Assembly: GCA_025922945.1 (NCBI GenBank)
Contig: JAICGW010000017.1
Span: forward strand, 1 to 33,778
Reading direction: 5' to 3'
Origin: Acidimicrobiia bacterium
Lineage (GTDB): Bacteria > Actinomycetota > Acidimicrobiia > Spongiisociales > ZC4RG35
DNA: 33,778 bases
The position numbers and the translations under genes are program-made. Positions 16,366 through 23,769 of the stretch are shown one piece after another; within the stretch, counting starts at the first letter, position 1, and each line of letters begins with the position of its first letter. The notes beneath the pieces were generated by a model. It saw only the letters and a list, made by a program, of their open reading frames with translations, was not told the origin of the DNA and did not search any database.

Positions 16366-17256
16366 TCATCGATCGCCTTCGGTGAGCGACAGGAACAACT
16401 CCTCGAGACGGCCCGAGCGACGGGCGAGCTGGCGAGGGAACATTTCGGCCGCGGCCAGCGCCCGGGCAATAGCGGCGCCATCGTCGGTCGAGACCGCCAG
16501 CAAATTGCCTTCGACGACCGCGGCGATGCCGGCTTCGGTGAGGACGGCGGCTGCTGTTTCGGGCTCATCGATCTCAACTGTGTAACCGCTCCGGAACGAG
16601 CCGAGCAGGGGGGCCAGATCCCCGGCGGCGAGAAGGCGGCCCTTGTTGATGACGACGACGTGGTCGGCCATCGCCTCGACGTCGGAAAGGTTGTGCGAGG
16701 AGACGATCACGGTCTTCCCCTGGTTCGCCAGCTCGCGGAGGCTGTCTTTGATCTGCGCCTGGCCGGCCGGATCGAGGCCATCGAGCGGTTCGTCGAGGAT
16801 CAAAAGCTCGGGATCGCCCAATAAAGAGGCCGCCAGTGCGAGGCGCTGACGCATGCCCTTCGAGTATCCGTCGATTCGACGTCCACCCTCGGACCCGAGG
16901 CCGGAGAACTCGAGCAAATCGTCGATCCGCTCATGACCACGCCCCAGAGTGCGGGCCGCCACCACGAGATTGTCACGTCCCGAGAGCCCCTTTACCAGTC
17001 CCGGTTCCTCGACGATTGCCCCCAGCCGCTTCACGATCTCAGGCAAGCGGTCCCGCACCGACATCCCGAGCACCTCCATCGATCCGGCGTCGGGTTTGGT
17101 CAAGCCCAGCAACGAGCGAAAAGTGGTGGTCTTGCCGGCGCCGTTAGGCCCGAGAAATCCGCTTACCCGTCCGGCGGGGAAGGTGAAGGAAAGCCCGTCA
17201 AGCGCAACGGTCTTGCGATAGCGCTTGCGAAGTCCCTCAGCGACTATCGCGTCCAT
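16366..17256 (-). CDS. ABC transporter ATP-binding protein (exporter type)
   Basis: The 296-residue ATPase has Walker A GPNGAGKT (36-43), the signature YSKGMRQRL, Walker B LLILDEPLDGLDPAG and the switch histidine in VSSHNLSD. The extra C-terminal domain after about residue 215 is typical of the CcmA/DRA-type exporters paired with ABC-2 permeases, such as bacitracin or daunorubicin resistance-like systems. The permease follows directly. No biosynthetic or regulatory gene is next to the pair, so the cargo cannot be guessed. Confidence 0.92.
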   Translation of the reverse strand: MDAIVAEGLRKRYRKTVALDGLSFTFPAGRVSGFLGPNGAGKTTTFRSLLGLTKPDAGSMEVLGMSVRDRLPEIVKRLGAIVEEPGLVKGLSGRDNLVVAARTLGRGHERIDDLLEFSGLGSEGGRRIDGYSKGMRQRLALAASLLGDPELLILDEPLDGLDPAGQAQIKDSLRELANQGKTVIVSSHNLSDVEAMADHVVVINKGRLLAAGDLAPLLGSFRSGYTVEIDEPETAAAVLTEAGIAAVVEGNLLAVSTDDGAAIARALAAAEMFPRQLARRSGRLEELFLSLTEGDR

Positions 17257-17280
17257 TGGTTTTGAGGCTACACCGCAGCT

Positions 17281-17640
17281 CTATACCGCCCTTGGCACCC
17301 AGTGCAAGTCGCTGCCGCCCTCGTGGAAACGGATCGCGATCACGTCGATGCGCGCACAACGCGACATGCGAGCCATTTTTCGCACCTGCTGGGCCTTCTG
17401 AAAGTCAAAGGCTGCCAACGTCTGCGTTGGCGGCCACGTAGCTCCGGCCCGGGTCGATCGGACCTCCACCAGAGTCCGCTCACCTCCGATCCGGGCGAGG
17501 ATGTCAATCTCGCCACCGTCGAGAACCACGTTGCGGGCCAGGATCGAGGTGCCTTTGGCCAAGAGAAACCGGCACGCCCTCTCCTCGGCCAATCGTCCCA
17601 GAGCGGCTGTGGAAAGCTCCCGGCAGGCAACCCAGTCCAT
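17281..17640 (-). CDS. yraN: YraN family (UPF0102) nuclease-like protein
   Basis: The 119-residue product matches the UPF0102 family, which has a restriction-endonuclease-like fold of unproven activity. It has GRLAEERACRFLLAKG, the GGEIDILAR core with the conserved Glu and Asp, and VEVRSTRAG, where the family normally has a VEVK or VEVR motif. It starts at ATG 17640, 49 bp downstream of the lepB stop. In many Actinobacteria yraN directly precedes comM; here a crotonase gene, two small genes and an ABC exporter lie between them. A role in DNA processing is inferred only from this synteny. Confidence 0.88.
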   Translation of the reverse strand: MDWVACRELSTAALGRLAEERACRFLLAKGTSILARNVVLDGGEIDILARIGGERTLVEVRSTRAGATWPPTQTLAAFDFQKAQQVRKMARMSRCARIDVIAIRFHEGGSDLHWVPRAV

Positions 17641-17689
17641 GTCCCATTTGTAAGGGGGGCAAGGGACTAAAAGACGTCAGGCCAAATCG

Positions 17690-18256
17690 TCAGGACCGGG
17701 CGTCAACAGCCCCGAAGCGGCTCGGTGGCCAGATTCGCACGACAGCCTCGCCCAAGACCCTCTCCATCGGGATCGCTCCGAAACGACGGCTGTCGTAAGA
17801 AACGAGGCGATTGTCTCCCATCACGAAGACTGAGTCGGGTGGCACCACGACGGGCCCGAAATCGGGCATGATTCCCTGCTCGAGCAGGTAGGGCTCGTCG
17901 ACGCGGGCGCCGTTGATCTCGAGATAACCCTCACGGACGGAAACCTCATCGCCGGAAATCGCTACCACTCGTTTGATCAAGTCGTCGGCCGAGGCCGTTC
18001 GGATTCCGATCGACTCGACGATATGACGCACCACCGCCTCGCCGAAAGTCTCCTGATCGATGTCGTCGTTGAACGGCGAGATGAAAACAACGATGTCCCC
18101 GCGCTGCGCCTCACCGAATTGATAACTGAGCTTGGAAACCATTACCCGGTCGTTTTCGACGATGGTTGGCACCATCGAATCGGAGGGAATGTAAAACGGC
18201 TGGATGAGGAAGGTCTTGATCACCACCGCGATCGTGATCGCCACCAACAAGAGCAT
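17690..18256 (-). CDS. lepB: Type I signal peptidase (start may lie upstream at CTG 18334)
   Basis: LepB removes signal peptides at the outer face of the membrane. An N-terminal membrane segment (LLLVAITIAVVIKTFLI) is followed by the catalytic Ser27 in IPSDSMVPT and Lys95 in KRVVAISGDEV (numbered from ATG 18256), and by the MGDNR box. From ATG 18256 the protein would begin inside the membrane segment with no cytoplasmic tail. The frame is open upstream and encodes a basic stretch (APRRQSRQRKPKPNRPLW) back to CTG 18334-18332, which overlaps the rplS TGA as CTGA. With that start the protein has 214 residues and a normal positive-inside N-terminus. Confidence 0.92.
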   Translation of the reverse strand: MLLLVAITIAVVIKTFLIQPFYIPSDSMVPTIVENDRVMVSKLSYQFGEAQRGDIVVFISPFNDDIDQETFGEAVVRHIVESIGIRTASADDLIKRVVAISGDEVSVREGYLEINGARVDEPYLLEQGIMPDFGPVVVPPDSVFVMGDNRLVSYDSRRFGAIPMERVLGEAVVRIWPPSRFGAVDARS

Positions 18257-18330
18257 TGGCAGCTCGATCCACAGCGGCCGATTCGGTTTGGGCTTTCGCT
18301 GTCTCGATTGCCGGCGCGGGGCCTCGACGG

Positions 18331-18675
18331 TCAGTCCCGCTTCTCCCTGATACGGGCGGACTTACCCACCCGGTCTCGCAGGTAGTAGAGCTTGGATCGC
18401 CGGACGTCGCCGCGGCGAGTGACTTCTACCTTCTGGATGATCGGAGCGCTGTACGGAAAAACCCGCTCGACACCGACTCCAAAGCTCACCTTGCGGACGG
18501 TAAAAGTGGAATCGAGTCCGCTGCCATTTCGAGCAATGACGACACCCTCGAAGACCTGGGTTCGCTCCCGGTTGCCTTCTGTGACCCGCACGTGGACCTT
18601 GACGGTATCCCCCGGTCTAAACGCGGGAATGTCTTCGCGCGCGTAGTCGCCCCGGAGCATGTCAAGCTTGTTCAT
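18331..18675 (-). CDS. rplS: Large ribosomal subunit protein L19
   Basis: L19 sits at the interface of the 30S and 50S subunits. The 114-residue protein has the usual length and the family blocks [42 protein letters not shown] and a basic C-terminus ([20 protein letters not shown]). It starts at ATG 18675 behind AAAGGAAAC, 48 bp after trmD. The trmD-rplS pairing is conserved across bacteria. Confidence 0.97.
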   Translation of the reverse strand: MNKLDMLRGDYAREDIPAFRPGDTVKVHVRVTEGNRERTQVFEGVVIARNGSGLDSTFTVRKVSFGVGVERVFPYSAPIIQKVEVTRRGDVRRSKLYYLRDRVGKSARIREKRD

Positions 18676-18723
18676 CGAAGTTTCCTTTGAGGAGGCTGGC
18701 GAGTCGCCAGGAGCGAGATGTTA

Positions 18724-19395
18724 TCAGGACTCCGACTTTCCCAGATCCGGGCGCCTTGTTTTGGTCCGCTCCATCCGCTGCTGGCGTCGCCAATCCTCGA
18801 TGCGGCCGTGATCGCCCGAGAGGAGGACTTCGGGGACCTCCCAACCCTGAAAGCTCCGGGGCCGGGTGTACTGGGGTTCTTCGAGCATGCCCTCTCGAAA
18901 CGACTCGGTCCGGGTCGACGTGGGATTGCCCACCACCCCGGGAAGAAGGCGGGCGACTCCCTCGATGATTGCCGCCGCCGCGATCTCACCGCCGGCCAGC
19001 ACGAAGTCCCCGAGGGAGATCTCTTCATCAACCAGATGCTCGGAGACCCGCTCGTCAACTCCTTCGTACCGGCCACAAACCAATACCAGATCGGAAAGCG
19101 TGGCCAACCGGTCGAGATGAGCCTGATCGAGCCGAGCCCCCGCGGGGCTCAACAAGACTTTGTGAGCCGAAGCGAGGGGTGCCAGCGCATTGGCAAGCGG
19201 CTCAACCATCATCACCATGCCGGCTCCCCCGCCGAAGGGAGCATCGTCGACCTGGCGATGGGCTCCCTTCCCGAACTCCCTGAGATCGATCAGTTCAATC
19301 TCAAGCGCCCCAGCTTCAACGGCTCGGCCGACGATGGAGGTCGTGAGGGTCCCACGGAAGAACCCGGGGAAGAGCGTGATGACCGTGACCTTCAG
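18724..19395 (-). CDS. trmD: tRNA (guanine-N1)-methyltransferase TrmD, CTG start
   Basis: TrmD methylates G37 of tRNAs, which prevents +1 frameshifting. It is a SPOUT knot enzyme. The conserved N-terminus KVTVITLFPGFF is encoded directly after CTG 19395-19393. In that frame TAA lies three codons further upstream and there is no ATG, GTG or TTG before the internal ATG at 19218, which would delete about 59 conserved residues including DDAPFGGGAGM. The CTG overlaps the acyl-CoA dehydrogenase TGA (CTGA) and has AAGGA six bases before it. The 223-residue product also shows LVCGRYEGVDERV, GDFVLAGGE and the C-terminal SGDHGRIEDWRR. Confidence 0.93.
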   Translation of the reverse strand: MKVTVITLFPGFFRGTLTTSIVGRAVEAGALEIELIDLREFGKGAHRQVDDAPFGGGAGMVMMVEPLANALAPLASAHKVLLSPAGARLDQAHLDRLATLSDLVLVCGRYEGVDERVSEHLVDEEISLGDFVLAGGEIAAAAIIEGVARLLPGVVGNPTSTRTESFREGMLEEPQYTRPRSFQGWEVPEVLLSGDHGRIEDWRRQQRMERTKTRRPDLGKSES

Positions 19396-20573
19396 CGCGA
19401 GTCCTTAGGAAGCCCCAGGATCCTTTCGGCAATGATGTTGCGTTGAATCTGATCGGTGCCGCCACCGATTCTCAGCCCCGGGGTTCCCAGGAACGCATCC
19501 TGCCACTCCCCGCCGTAAGGAGCGTCGCCATCGGCGAGTAATCCGTCCGCTCCGAGTACATCGAGCGCTTGGTCGTACAGATCGGCCAAGAGCAAGGTTC
19601 CTACCAGCTTGGCAACCGAGCCCTCCGGACCGGGCATGCGCCCCTGGGCTAATGCTGTGTCCATCCGCAGCTGGGTGTAACCGAGGGCCTTTCCGGCCAC
19701 TATCACTCGAAGAAATCGGTCCCGCTGGCTCCCGTTGGTAGGCCGCGCCGCCAGCAGGGCCGTAAACGCGTCGGCCACGGTGGCACCAACCGACAGGACC
19801 GCGGTGCGCTCAAACATGAACGTCGTGATAACGACCCTCCAGCCATCTCCGACTTCTCCGATCCGATTCGAGTCAGGGACCCGCACCTCGTTGAGAAAGA
19901 CCTCGTTGAAGTTGGCCGAGCCGGTCATCTGCCGAATCTGTCGTGTCTCTACTCCCGGCGACCGCATGTCGACGACGAACGCCGATAGCCCCCGGTGAGG
20001 TGGCAGGTCCGGGTCGGTGCGGGCGATGCATAAACCCAAATCGGAAAGGTGGGCGAAGGTGGTCCAAACCTTCTGCCCGCTGATCACCCACTCATCTCCA
20101 TCGCGGACTGCCCTGGTGCTCAGAGAAACCAGGTCTGAGCCGGATCCGGGCTCGGAGAAGAGCTGGCACCAGACATCTGAGCCGGAAAGAAGCGGCGGTA
20201 GCAGACGCTGGCGTTGCTCCTCGTTTCCCAAGAGGAGGATGGCCGGCCCACACCATCCGAGGCCCACGACCAACGCATCGTGGGGAACGTCGAAGTGCGC
20301 CTCTTCGGCGCTAAAGATGTTGTGCTCGACAATGCTTGCGCCCCGGCCACCGTAGGCAGTTGGCCAGGCGATCCCCGCCCAGCCGGCGTCGAATTTGAGC
20401 TTCTGCCAGGCCCGCGCCTCGGCAAGCATCTGCACCTCCTCGGCCGGAGTCCATTCGGCCACGATGGCTGAGGGCGCAATCGGTGGAGCAGGGGGTCTGG
20501 GGGCGTTCGCTTCGAGCCATGCGCGTGCCTCGGCTCGAAAGTGCGCCTCTTCCGGGGAGTCGAAAGGCTCCAT
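19392..20573 (-). CDS. Acyl-CoA dehydrogenase family flavoprotein
   Basis: ACADs oxidise acyl-CoA to enoyl-CoA with FAD. The 393-residue protein has the N-terminal helical domain, the FAD/substrate motif QLFSEPGSGSDL (about 138-149), the beta-domain VISGQKVWTTFAH, and the C-terminal GGGTDQIQRNIIAERILGLP. At the site where medium-chain enzymes carry the catalytic Glu (YEGT), this protein has GGGT, as many actinobacterial FadE paralogues do. The base, if any, must therefore lie elsewhere. It starts at ATG 20573, 26 bp after the DUF4097 gene, and its TGA overlaps the trmD start, so it is translationally coupled to an essential tRNA-modification gene. Confidence 0.92.
   Translation of the reverse strand: MEPFDSPEEAHFRAEARAWLEANAPRPPAPPIAPSAIVAEWTPAEEVQMLAEARAWQKLKFDAGWAGIAWPTAYGGRGASIVEHNIFSAEEAHFDVPHDALVVGLGWCGPAILLLGNEEQRQRLLPPLLSGSDVWCQLFSEPGSGSDLVSLSTRAVRDGDEWVISGQKVWTTFAHLSDLGLCIARTDPDLPPHRGLSAFVVDMRSPGVETRQIRQMTGSANFNEVFLNEVRVPDSNRIGEVGDGWRVVITTFMFERTAVLSVGATVADAFTALLAARPTNGSQRDRFLRVIVAGKALGYTQLRMDTALAQGRMPGPEGSVAKLVGTLLLADLYDQALDVLGADGLLADGDAPYGGEWQDAFLGTPGLRIGGGTDQIQRNIIAERILGLPKDSR
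19402..19406 (-). promoter_or_regulatory. Shine-Dalgarno sequence supporting the trmD CTG start
   Basis: AAGGA lies six bases upstream of CTG 19395, inside the last codons of the acyl-CoA dehydrogenase gene. It is the only good ribosome-binding site near the conserved TrmD N-terminus and decides the start. Confidence 0.65.
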
Positions 20574-20599
20574 CCCCCGGAAGTATGGCCCGGAGACGG

Positions 20600-21352
20600 C
20601 TAGCTATCGACTCTGGAGACGTCGATGTCGCCGGAGACGGTGCGGGCTCGAAGCTTGGTGGTTCTTTGGGGGGTAACGGTGCTCTTGGTCTTCGGCAAGC
20701 GAACGTCGCCCGAGAGCGAATCGATTTCCGCTTCGACCCTGGTGCCAGCCGGAATCCCGACCCTCAGGTCCCCCGACATCGATTTGAGCTCGATGAGCGC
20801 ACCCCGACAGCACCCGACCCGCAGGTCGCCAGAGGCCGATTTCAACTCACAACGCCCGTCGACGAAGTCGGCGACGATATCGCCGGACGCGGTGGAAACG
20901 CTCAGATCACCGTGAATCTGATGGATGCGGACATCCCCAGACGCGGAGCTGACCTCGCAATCGTTCAGGATCTCGTCGACCTTGACATCGCCCGAGGCGG
21001 TTCTGAGGACGACGCCGTCGGCCTGCCCAATGTCTAGGTCGCCTGAAGCCGTCTGCATGTTGATACGACCGAGGTCAACCCGCGCATAGATATCCATCGA
21101 GGCCACGGTGGCATCGAGATGAGAGCCGGGTGGGGTGCTGACCCGGATGTTGACGCTCCGTCCCCCGAAGAGTCTGCGCTCCTCGCGAATCAAGATCGTC
21201 GAACCGAGTTGTTCGACAACGACAAACTCCGCACCGCTTCCGGTGACGTCGACCTCGACGCTGCCAGAAGCTCCGGGATGGAGGTCGGCGCGGCCCGACG
21301 CCACGCGCAGCTCGATCGTTGGTAGGTCATCAACGGAAAACTCAAATTTCAT
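20600..21352 (-). CDS. DUF4097-family beta-helix (adhesin-like) repeat protein
   Basis: The 250-residue protein consists mostly of short beta-strand repeats with the core xSGD followed by alternating hydrophobics. At least eight copies are visible (TASGDLDI, TASGDVKV, SASGDVRI, TASGDIVA, SASGDLRV, SMSGDLRV, SLSGDVRL, TVSGDIDV), spaced by about 16-25 residues. This fits a right-handed beta-helix of the DUF4097 family. There is no signal peptide, membrane segment or lipobox, so despite the adhesin label it should be cytoplasmic. The ATG overlaps the stop of the ribbon-helix-helix gene (ATGA). The function of this family is not established. Confidence 0.85.
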   Translation of the reverse strand: MKFEFSVDDLPTIELRVASGRADLHPGASGSVEVDVTGSGAEFVVVEQLGSTILIREERRLFGGRSVNIRVSTPPGSHLDATVASMDIYARVDLGRINMQTASGDLDIGQADGVVLRTASGDVKVDEILNDCEVSSASGDVRIHQIHGDLSVSTASGDIVADFVDGRCELKSASGDLRVGCCRGALIELKSMSGDLRVGIPAGTRVEAEIDSLSGDVRLPKTKSTVTPQRTTKLRARTVSGDIDVSRVDS

Positions 21353-21801
21353 ATATCGAGGGTTTCGACTATTCGCCTCTTGCTTGCCCGCGGTCCGTGA
21401 ACCTTGCCGGCCAAGGTTTTGACCACCCAGGCATTCACGGAGTCGCCCGACTCGGTGGCGGCTCGCTCAACGATGTCCTTGATGGCGGGTGGCAGGCGAA
21501 GGGTGATGCGGGCATCAAAGTCACCCTCGACCGAGGTGGCCGTGGACTCATCGGCGCTCACCCGAATGCTGGGCTCTCCATCGGAGAGAACCAACTCGAC
21601 CCGGTAGGCCGGCAGTTGGGCGGCCACCTCCTCGGTGGCCTGATTGGCCAGTTCCATGGCGGCTTCCTTGAGGGCGGGGCGCAAGGCCGCCAGTACAGCT
21701 CTCCCCCCGGCCTCTACCGCGGGATCGGCCACCAAGGCCAGCTGGGCCTCGATGGCCGATTCCAGGTTATGAAGGGCAGCAGAGGTCTGCATCTGCCTCA
21801 A
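21349..21801 (-). CDS. Ribbon-helix-helix (HicB/Arc-like) regulator with long N-terminal domain
   Basis: The C-terminal third (about residues 94-135) has a beta-strand plus two helices (FDARITLRLPPAIKDIVE ... SVNAWVVKTLAGKV), the pattern of MetJ/Arc-type DNA-binding domains often annotated as HicB antitoxin. The first 60 residues are Ala/Glu/Leu-rich helices of unknown role. No HicA-like toxin is adjacent; the partner gene, overlapping by ATGA, is the DUF4097 protein. The start could be TTG 21801, overlapping the leader-peptide stop as TTGA, or ATG 21792. A TGACA-repeat promoter lies upstream, so autoregulation is likely but inferred. Confidence 0.78.
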   Translation of the reverse strand: MRQMQTSAALHNLESAIEAQLALVADPAVEAGGRAVLAALRPALKEAAMELANQATEEVAAQLPAYRVELVLSDGEPSIRVSADESTATSVEGDFDARITLRLPPAIKDIVERAATESGDSVNAWVVKTLAGKVHGPRASKRRIVETLDI

Positions 21802-21893
21802 CCTTTTGGTCGGGGGTTACGACTCTCGCCACGAGGGCCGAACCGTAGATCCTGGATTGCCTTTATCGAGCGGAGATCGATGCTTACCAACAT
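21798..21893 (-). CDS. Possible 31-codon leader peptide upstream of the RHH gene
   Basis: ATG 21893 has a strong purine-rich Shine-Dalgarno region (GGAGAGAGGAAG) and opens a 31-residue frame, MLVSIDLRSIKAIQDLRF to the basic end RNPRPKG. Its TGA overlaps the TTG start of the ribbon-helix-helix gene as TTGA. No ribosome-binding site of comparable quality serves the regulator itself, so the leader could bring ribosomes to it by re-initiation. No run of one amino acid or clear attenuator hairpin was seen. Confidence 0.4.
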   Translation of the reverse strand: MLVSIDLRSIKAIQDLRFGPRGESRNPRPKG

Positions 21894-21942
21894 GATGTCT
21901 TCCTCTCTCCTCTATCCGGCTGCTGCCGGAACGACTTCTTGT

Positions 21943-21982
21943 TTGACATTGATATGATGTCATAAAGATGTCACTTTGTCAA
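21943..21982 (-). promoter_or_regulatory. Promoter with TGACA direct repeats (likely RHH operator)
   Basis: On the minus strand a perfect -35 TTGACA (21982-21977) is followed after 17 bp by CATCAT (21959-21954) as a candidate -10. Overlaid are TGACA repeats at 21981-21977, 21973-21969 and 21962-21958, two of them TGACAT and spaced 11 bp. An inverted copy (TGTCAA on the minus strand) lies at 21948-21943. Such tandem half-sites on one DNA face are typical of ribbon-helix-helix operators. Transcription would enter the leader peptide, the RHH gene and the genes behind it. Confidence 0.55.
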
Positions 21983-21993
21983 GGGGGAATTTT

Positions 21994-22620
21994 CTAAATC
22001 AGTTTCCGTTCCACCGCCCAGCGGGTGAGCTCGTTGCGGTTGGAGAGCTGGAGCTTGCGGAGGACCGAGGACACATGGCTCTCGATGGTCTTGATCGAGA
22101 TATAGAGCTCGGCGGCGGCTTCGCGATATGTGTATCCCCGAGCGATCAGCTGGAGCACCTCCCGCTCGCGCTCGGAGAGGCGATCTAGCTCGGGATCGGC
22201 GGGGGGAAGGTCGGAAAACGTGTCGAGCAGAAATCCCGCCAGCCGGGGACTGAAGACCGGTTCCCCCCCAGCCACCCGTTCAATGGCTTCGCGCAATTCA
22301 GCCGGCGAGATGTTCTTGGTGACGTAGCCAGCGGCGCCCGCCCGTACCACTCCTACTACGTCCGCCGCCGCATCCGAGGCGGAGAGCGCGAGAAAAGCCA
22401 CCTGCGGATGCTTGCGATGCACACCCTCGATCACGAAGCGGCCGCCGCCCCCGGGGAGATGAACGTCGAGTAAAACGACATCGGGCACCCGCTCGTTGAT
22501 CAGCTCGACAGCCGGACCGACCTCGGAGGCCTCCCCAACAACGTCGATGTCGGGCCCCAGCCCGGACCGAACTCCAACCCGAAAGAGGTCGTGATCGTCG
22601 ACGATGAAGACCCTGATCAT
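21994..22620 (-). CDS. NarL/LuxR-family two-component response regulator
   Basis: The 208-residue protein has a receiver domain with the acidic pair Asp8/Asp9, phospho-acceptor Asp52 (LLDVHLP) and the conserved Lys in YVTKN. A C-terminal LuxR-type helix-turn-helix follows (LSEREREVLQLIARGYTYREAA ... KTIESHVSSVLRKLQL, shown in part). It starts at ATG 22620, overlapping the histidine-kinase stop as ATGA, so the pair is co-translated. Targets are unknown; candidates are the adjacent RHH-DUF4097 promoter and the divergent lipoprotein gene. Confidence 0.95.
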   Translation of the reverse strand: MIRVFIVDDHDLFRVGVRSGLGPDIDVVGEASEVGPAVELINERVPDVVLLDVHLPGGGGRFVIEGVHRKHPQVAFLALSASDAAADVVGVVRAGAAGYVTKNISPAELREAIERVAGGEPVFSPRLAGFLLDTFSDLPPADPELDRLSEREREVLQLIARGYTYREAAAELYISIKTIESHVSSVLRKLQLSNRNELTRWAVERKLI

Positions 22621-23720
22621 CGTGGGACTTCGAGGCGGAGCTCGGTTCCCTCGCCGGATAGAGACTTGATCTCGACCTTCCCTCCCACGGCACTGATTCT
22701 CCCCTCGATGGAATTTCGTATTCCGGCTCGATCGGCCGGGACCGTGATCCGATCAAATCCAACCCCGCGGTCCCGGACAAACAACTTGATGTTCTGGGGT
22801 TGTACCTCGAGGTATACATCGATACGGTCGGCCCCCGAATGTTTAAGGGCGTTAAGCATTCCCTCGCGTCCGGCGGCCAGTATCGCTTTCGCCGAGCCTT
22901 CAACCTCGGTGTCTCCAACGGCGACGACCTCCACTTTGCCGCCATAGGCTTCTTCAAGCTCGCTCGCCGCAACCTCGAGACTCCTCGCCAAGCCGGCGGC
23001 GTCACCATCGGCCTGCCCGTAAAGCCAACCCCGCAACTCCTGCTCCTGTCGCCGGGCCAGGGCGACAACGCGGGTCGGGTCGCTGGCTTCTCTCTGCACC
23101 AAAGCCAGAGTCTGGAGAACCGAGTCATGCAAGTGAGCCGCCAGGGCAGCTTTTTCCTCGGCCCGGGCTTGGTGGTCCTCGGCCCGCCGGCGGGCATCGT
23201 CGGTTCGATAGATGACATGGACAGCCCATCCGACAATGGCCGCCAACATGGCGTAAGTAACGAGGGCTGACAGCTCGGCGAGGGCTTGCGAGAGATCAGC
23301 AATTCGAAAGCGAGCGATGGTCACTGCCGAGAGGAGAGCAGCCACCATCCAACCCACGGAGCGCTGCCGGGCGGCCGCTGCCACCACCGCAATCCCAGGA
23401 AACCCCCCGTAGAACAAGTCGCTCGAACCCGAGACCTCGGGCGCTACCAGGGCGAAGGCCGCCAGCGCCGCATCACCGATGGTGATCCACCAGGGATCCG
23501 CCGGGCGAACGCGCAACTGGTCGAGCGCTGCCACCACTGCCCAGAACGCTGAGAAGCCGACCAGTGTCCAGGCAACTCCGGGTCTCGTCATGGCGTCGCG
23601 AGCGAGAGCGACCATCACCAAGACGATCATCCAGGCCAAGCCGATGAGGCGGGCACCGCCGGCAATGCGACGAATGGTGAAGGCGACCGGAGGCCCGAAC
23701 TGCTTTCTCTCCGCCAACAT
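22617..23720 (-). CDS. NarL-type sensor histidine kinase (HisKA_3)
   Basis: The 367-residue kinase has about five hydrophobic segments between residues 20 and 172 and no sizeable extracellular domain, so it probably senses a membrane-associated signal. A short coiled linker follows. The phospho-acceptor is His198 in AAHLHDSVLQTLAL, the HisKA_3 motif. The ATPase domain has the N-box EGMLNALKHSGA, then VRDRGVGFD and GEGTELRLEV. Its TGA overlaps the response-regulator ATG. The start, ATG 23720, faces the divergent lipoprotein gene across only 49 bp, so the two transcription units share a control region. Confidence 0.94.
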   Translation of the reverse strand: MLAERKQFGPPVAFTIRRIAGGARLIGLAWMIVLVMVALARDAMTRPGVAWTLVGFSAFWAVVAALDQLRVRPADPWWITIGDAALAAFALVAPEVSGSSDLFYGGFPGIAVVAAAARQRSVGWMVAALLSAVTIARFRIADLSQALAELSALVTYAMLAAIVGWAVHVIYRTDDARRRAEDHQARAEEKAALAAHLHDSVLQTLALVQREASDPTRVVALARRQEQELRGWLYGQADGDAAGLARSLEVAASELEEAYGGKVEVVAVGDTEVEGSAKAILAAGREGMLNALKHSGADRIDVYLEVQPQNIKLFVRDRGVGFDRITVPADRAGIRNSIEGRISAVGGKVEIKSLSGEGTELRLEVPR

Positions 23721-23769
23721 CTCTCCGGGAGGTGGAACTAGCTAACGGTACCCTGCGTCTTAGTCCGGA

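Noticed and set aside
16353-16577. N-terminal extension of the ABC permease
   Set aside because: It overlaps the ATPase end out of frame and is low-complexity; TTG 16352 has a good ribosome-binding site and a normal ABC-2 N-terminus.
20600-21100. Periodic DNA repeats considered as a CRISPR-like or satellite array
   Set aside because: The periodicity is explained by the SGD protein repeats of DUF4097; the DNA units vary and have no spacer structure.
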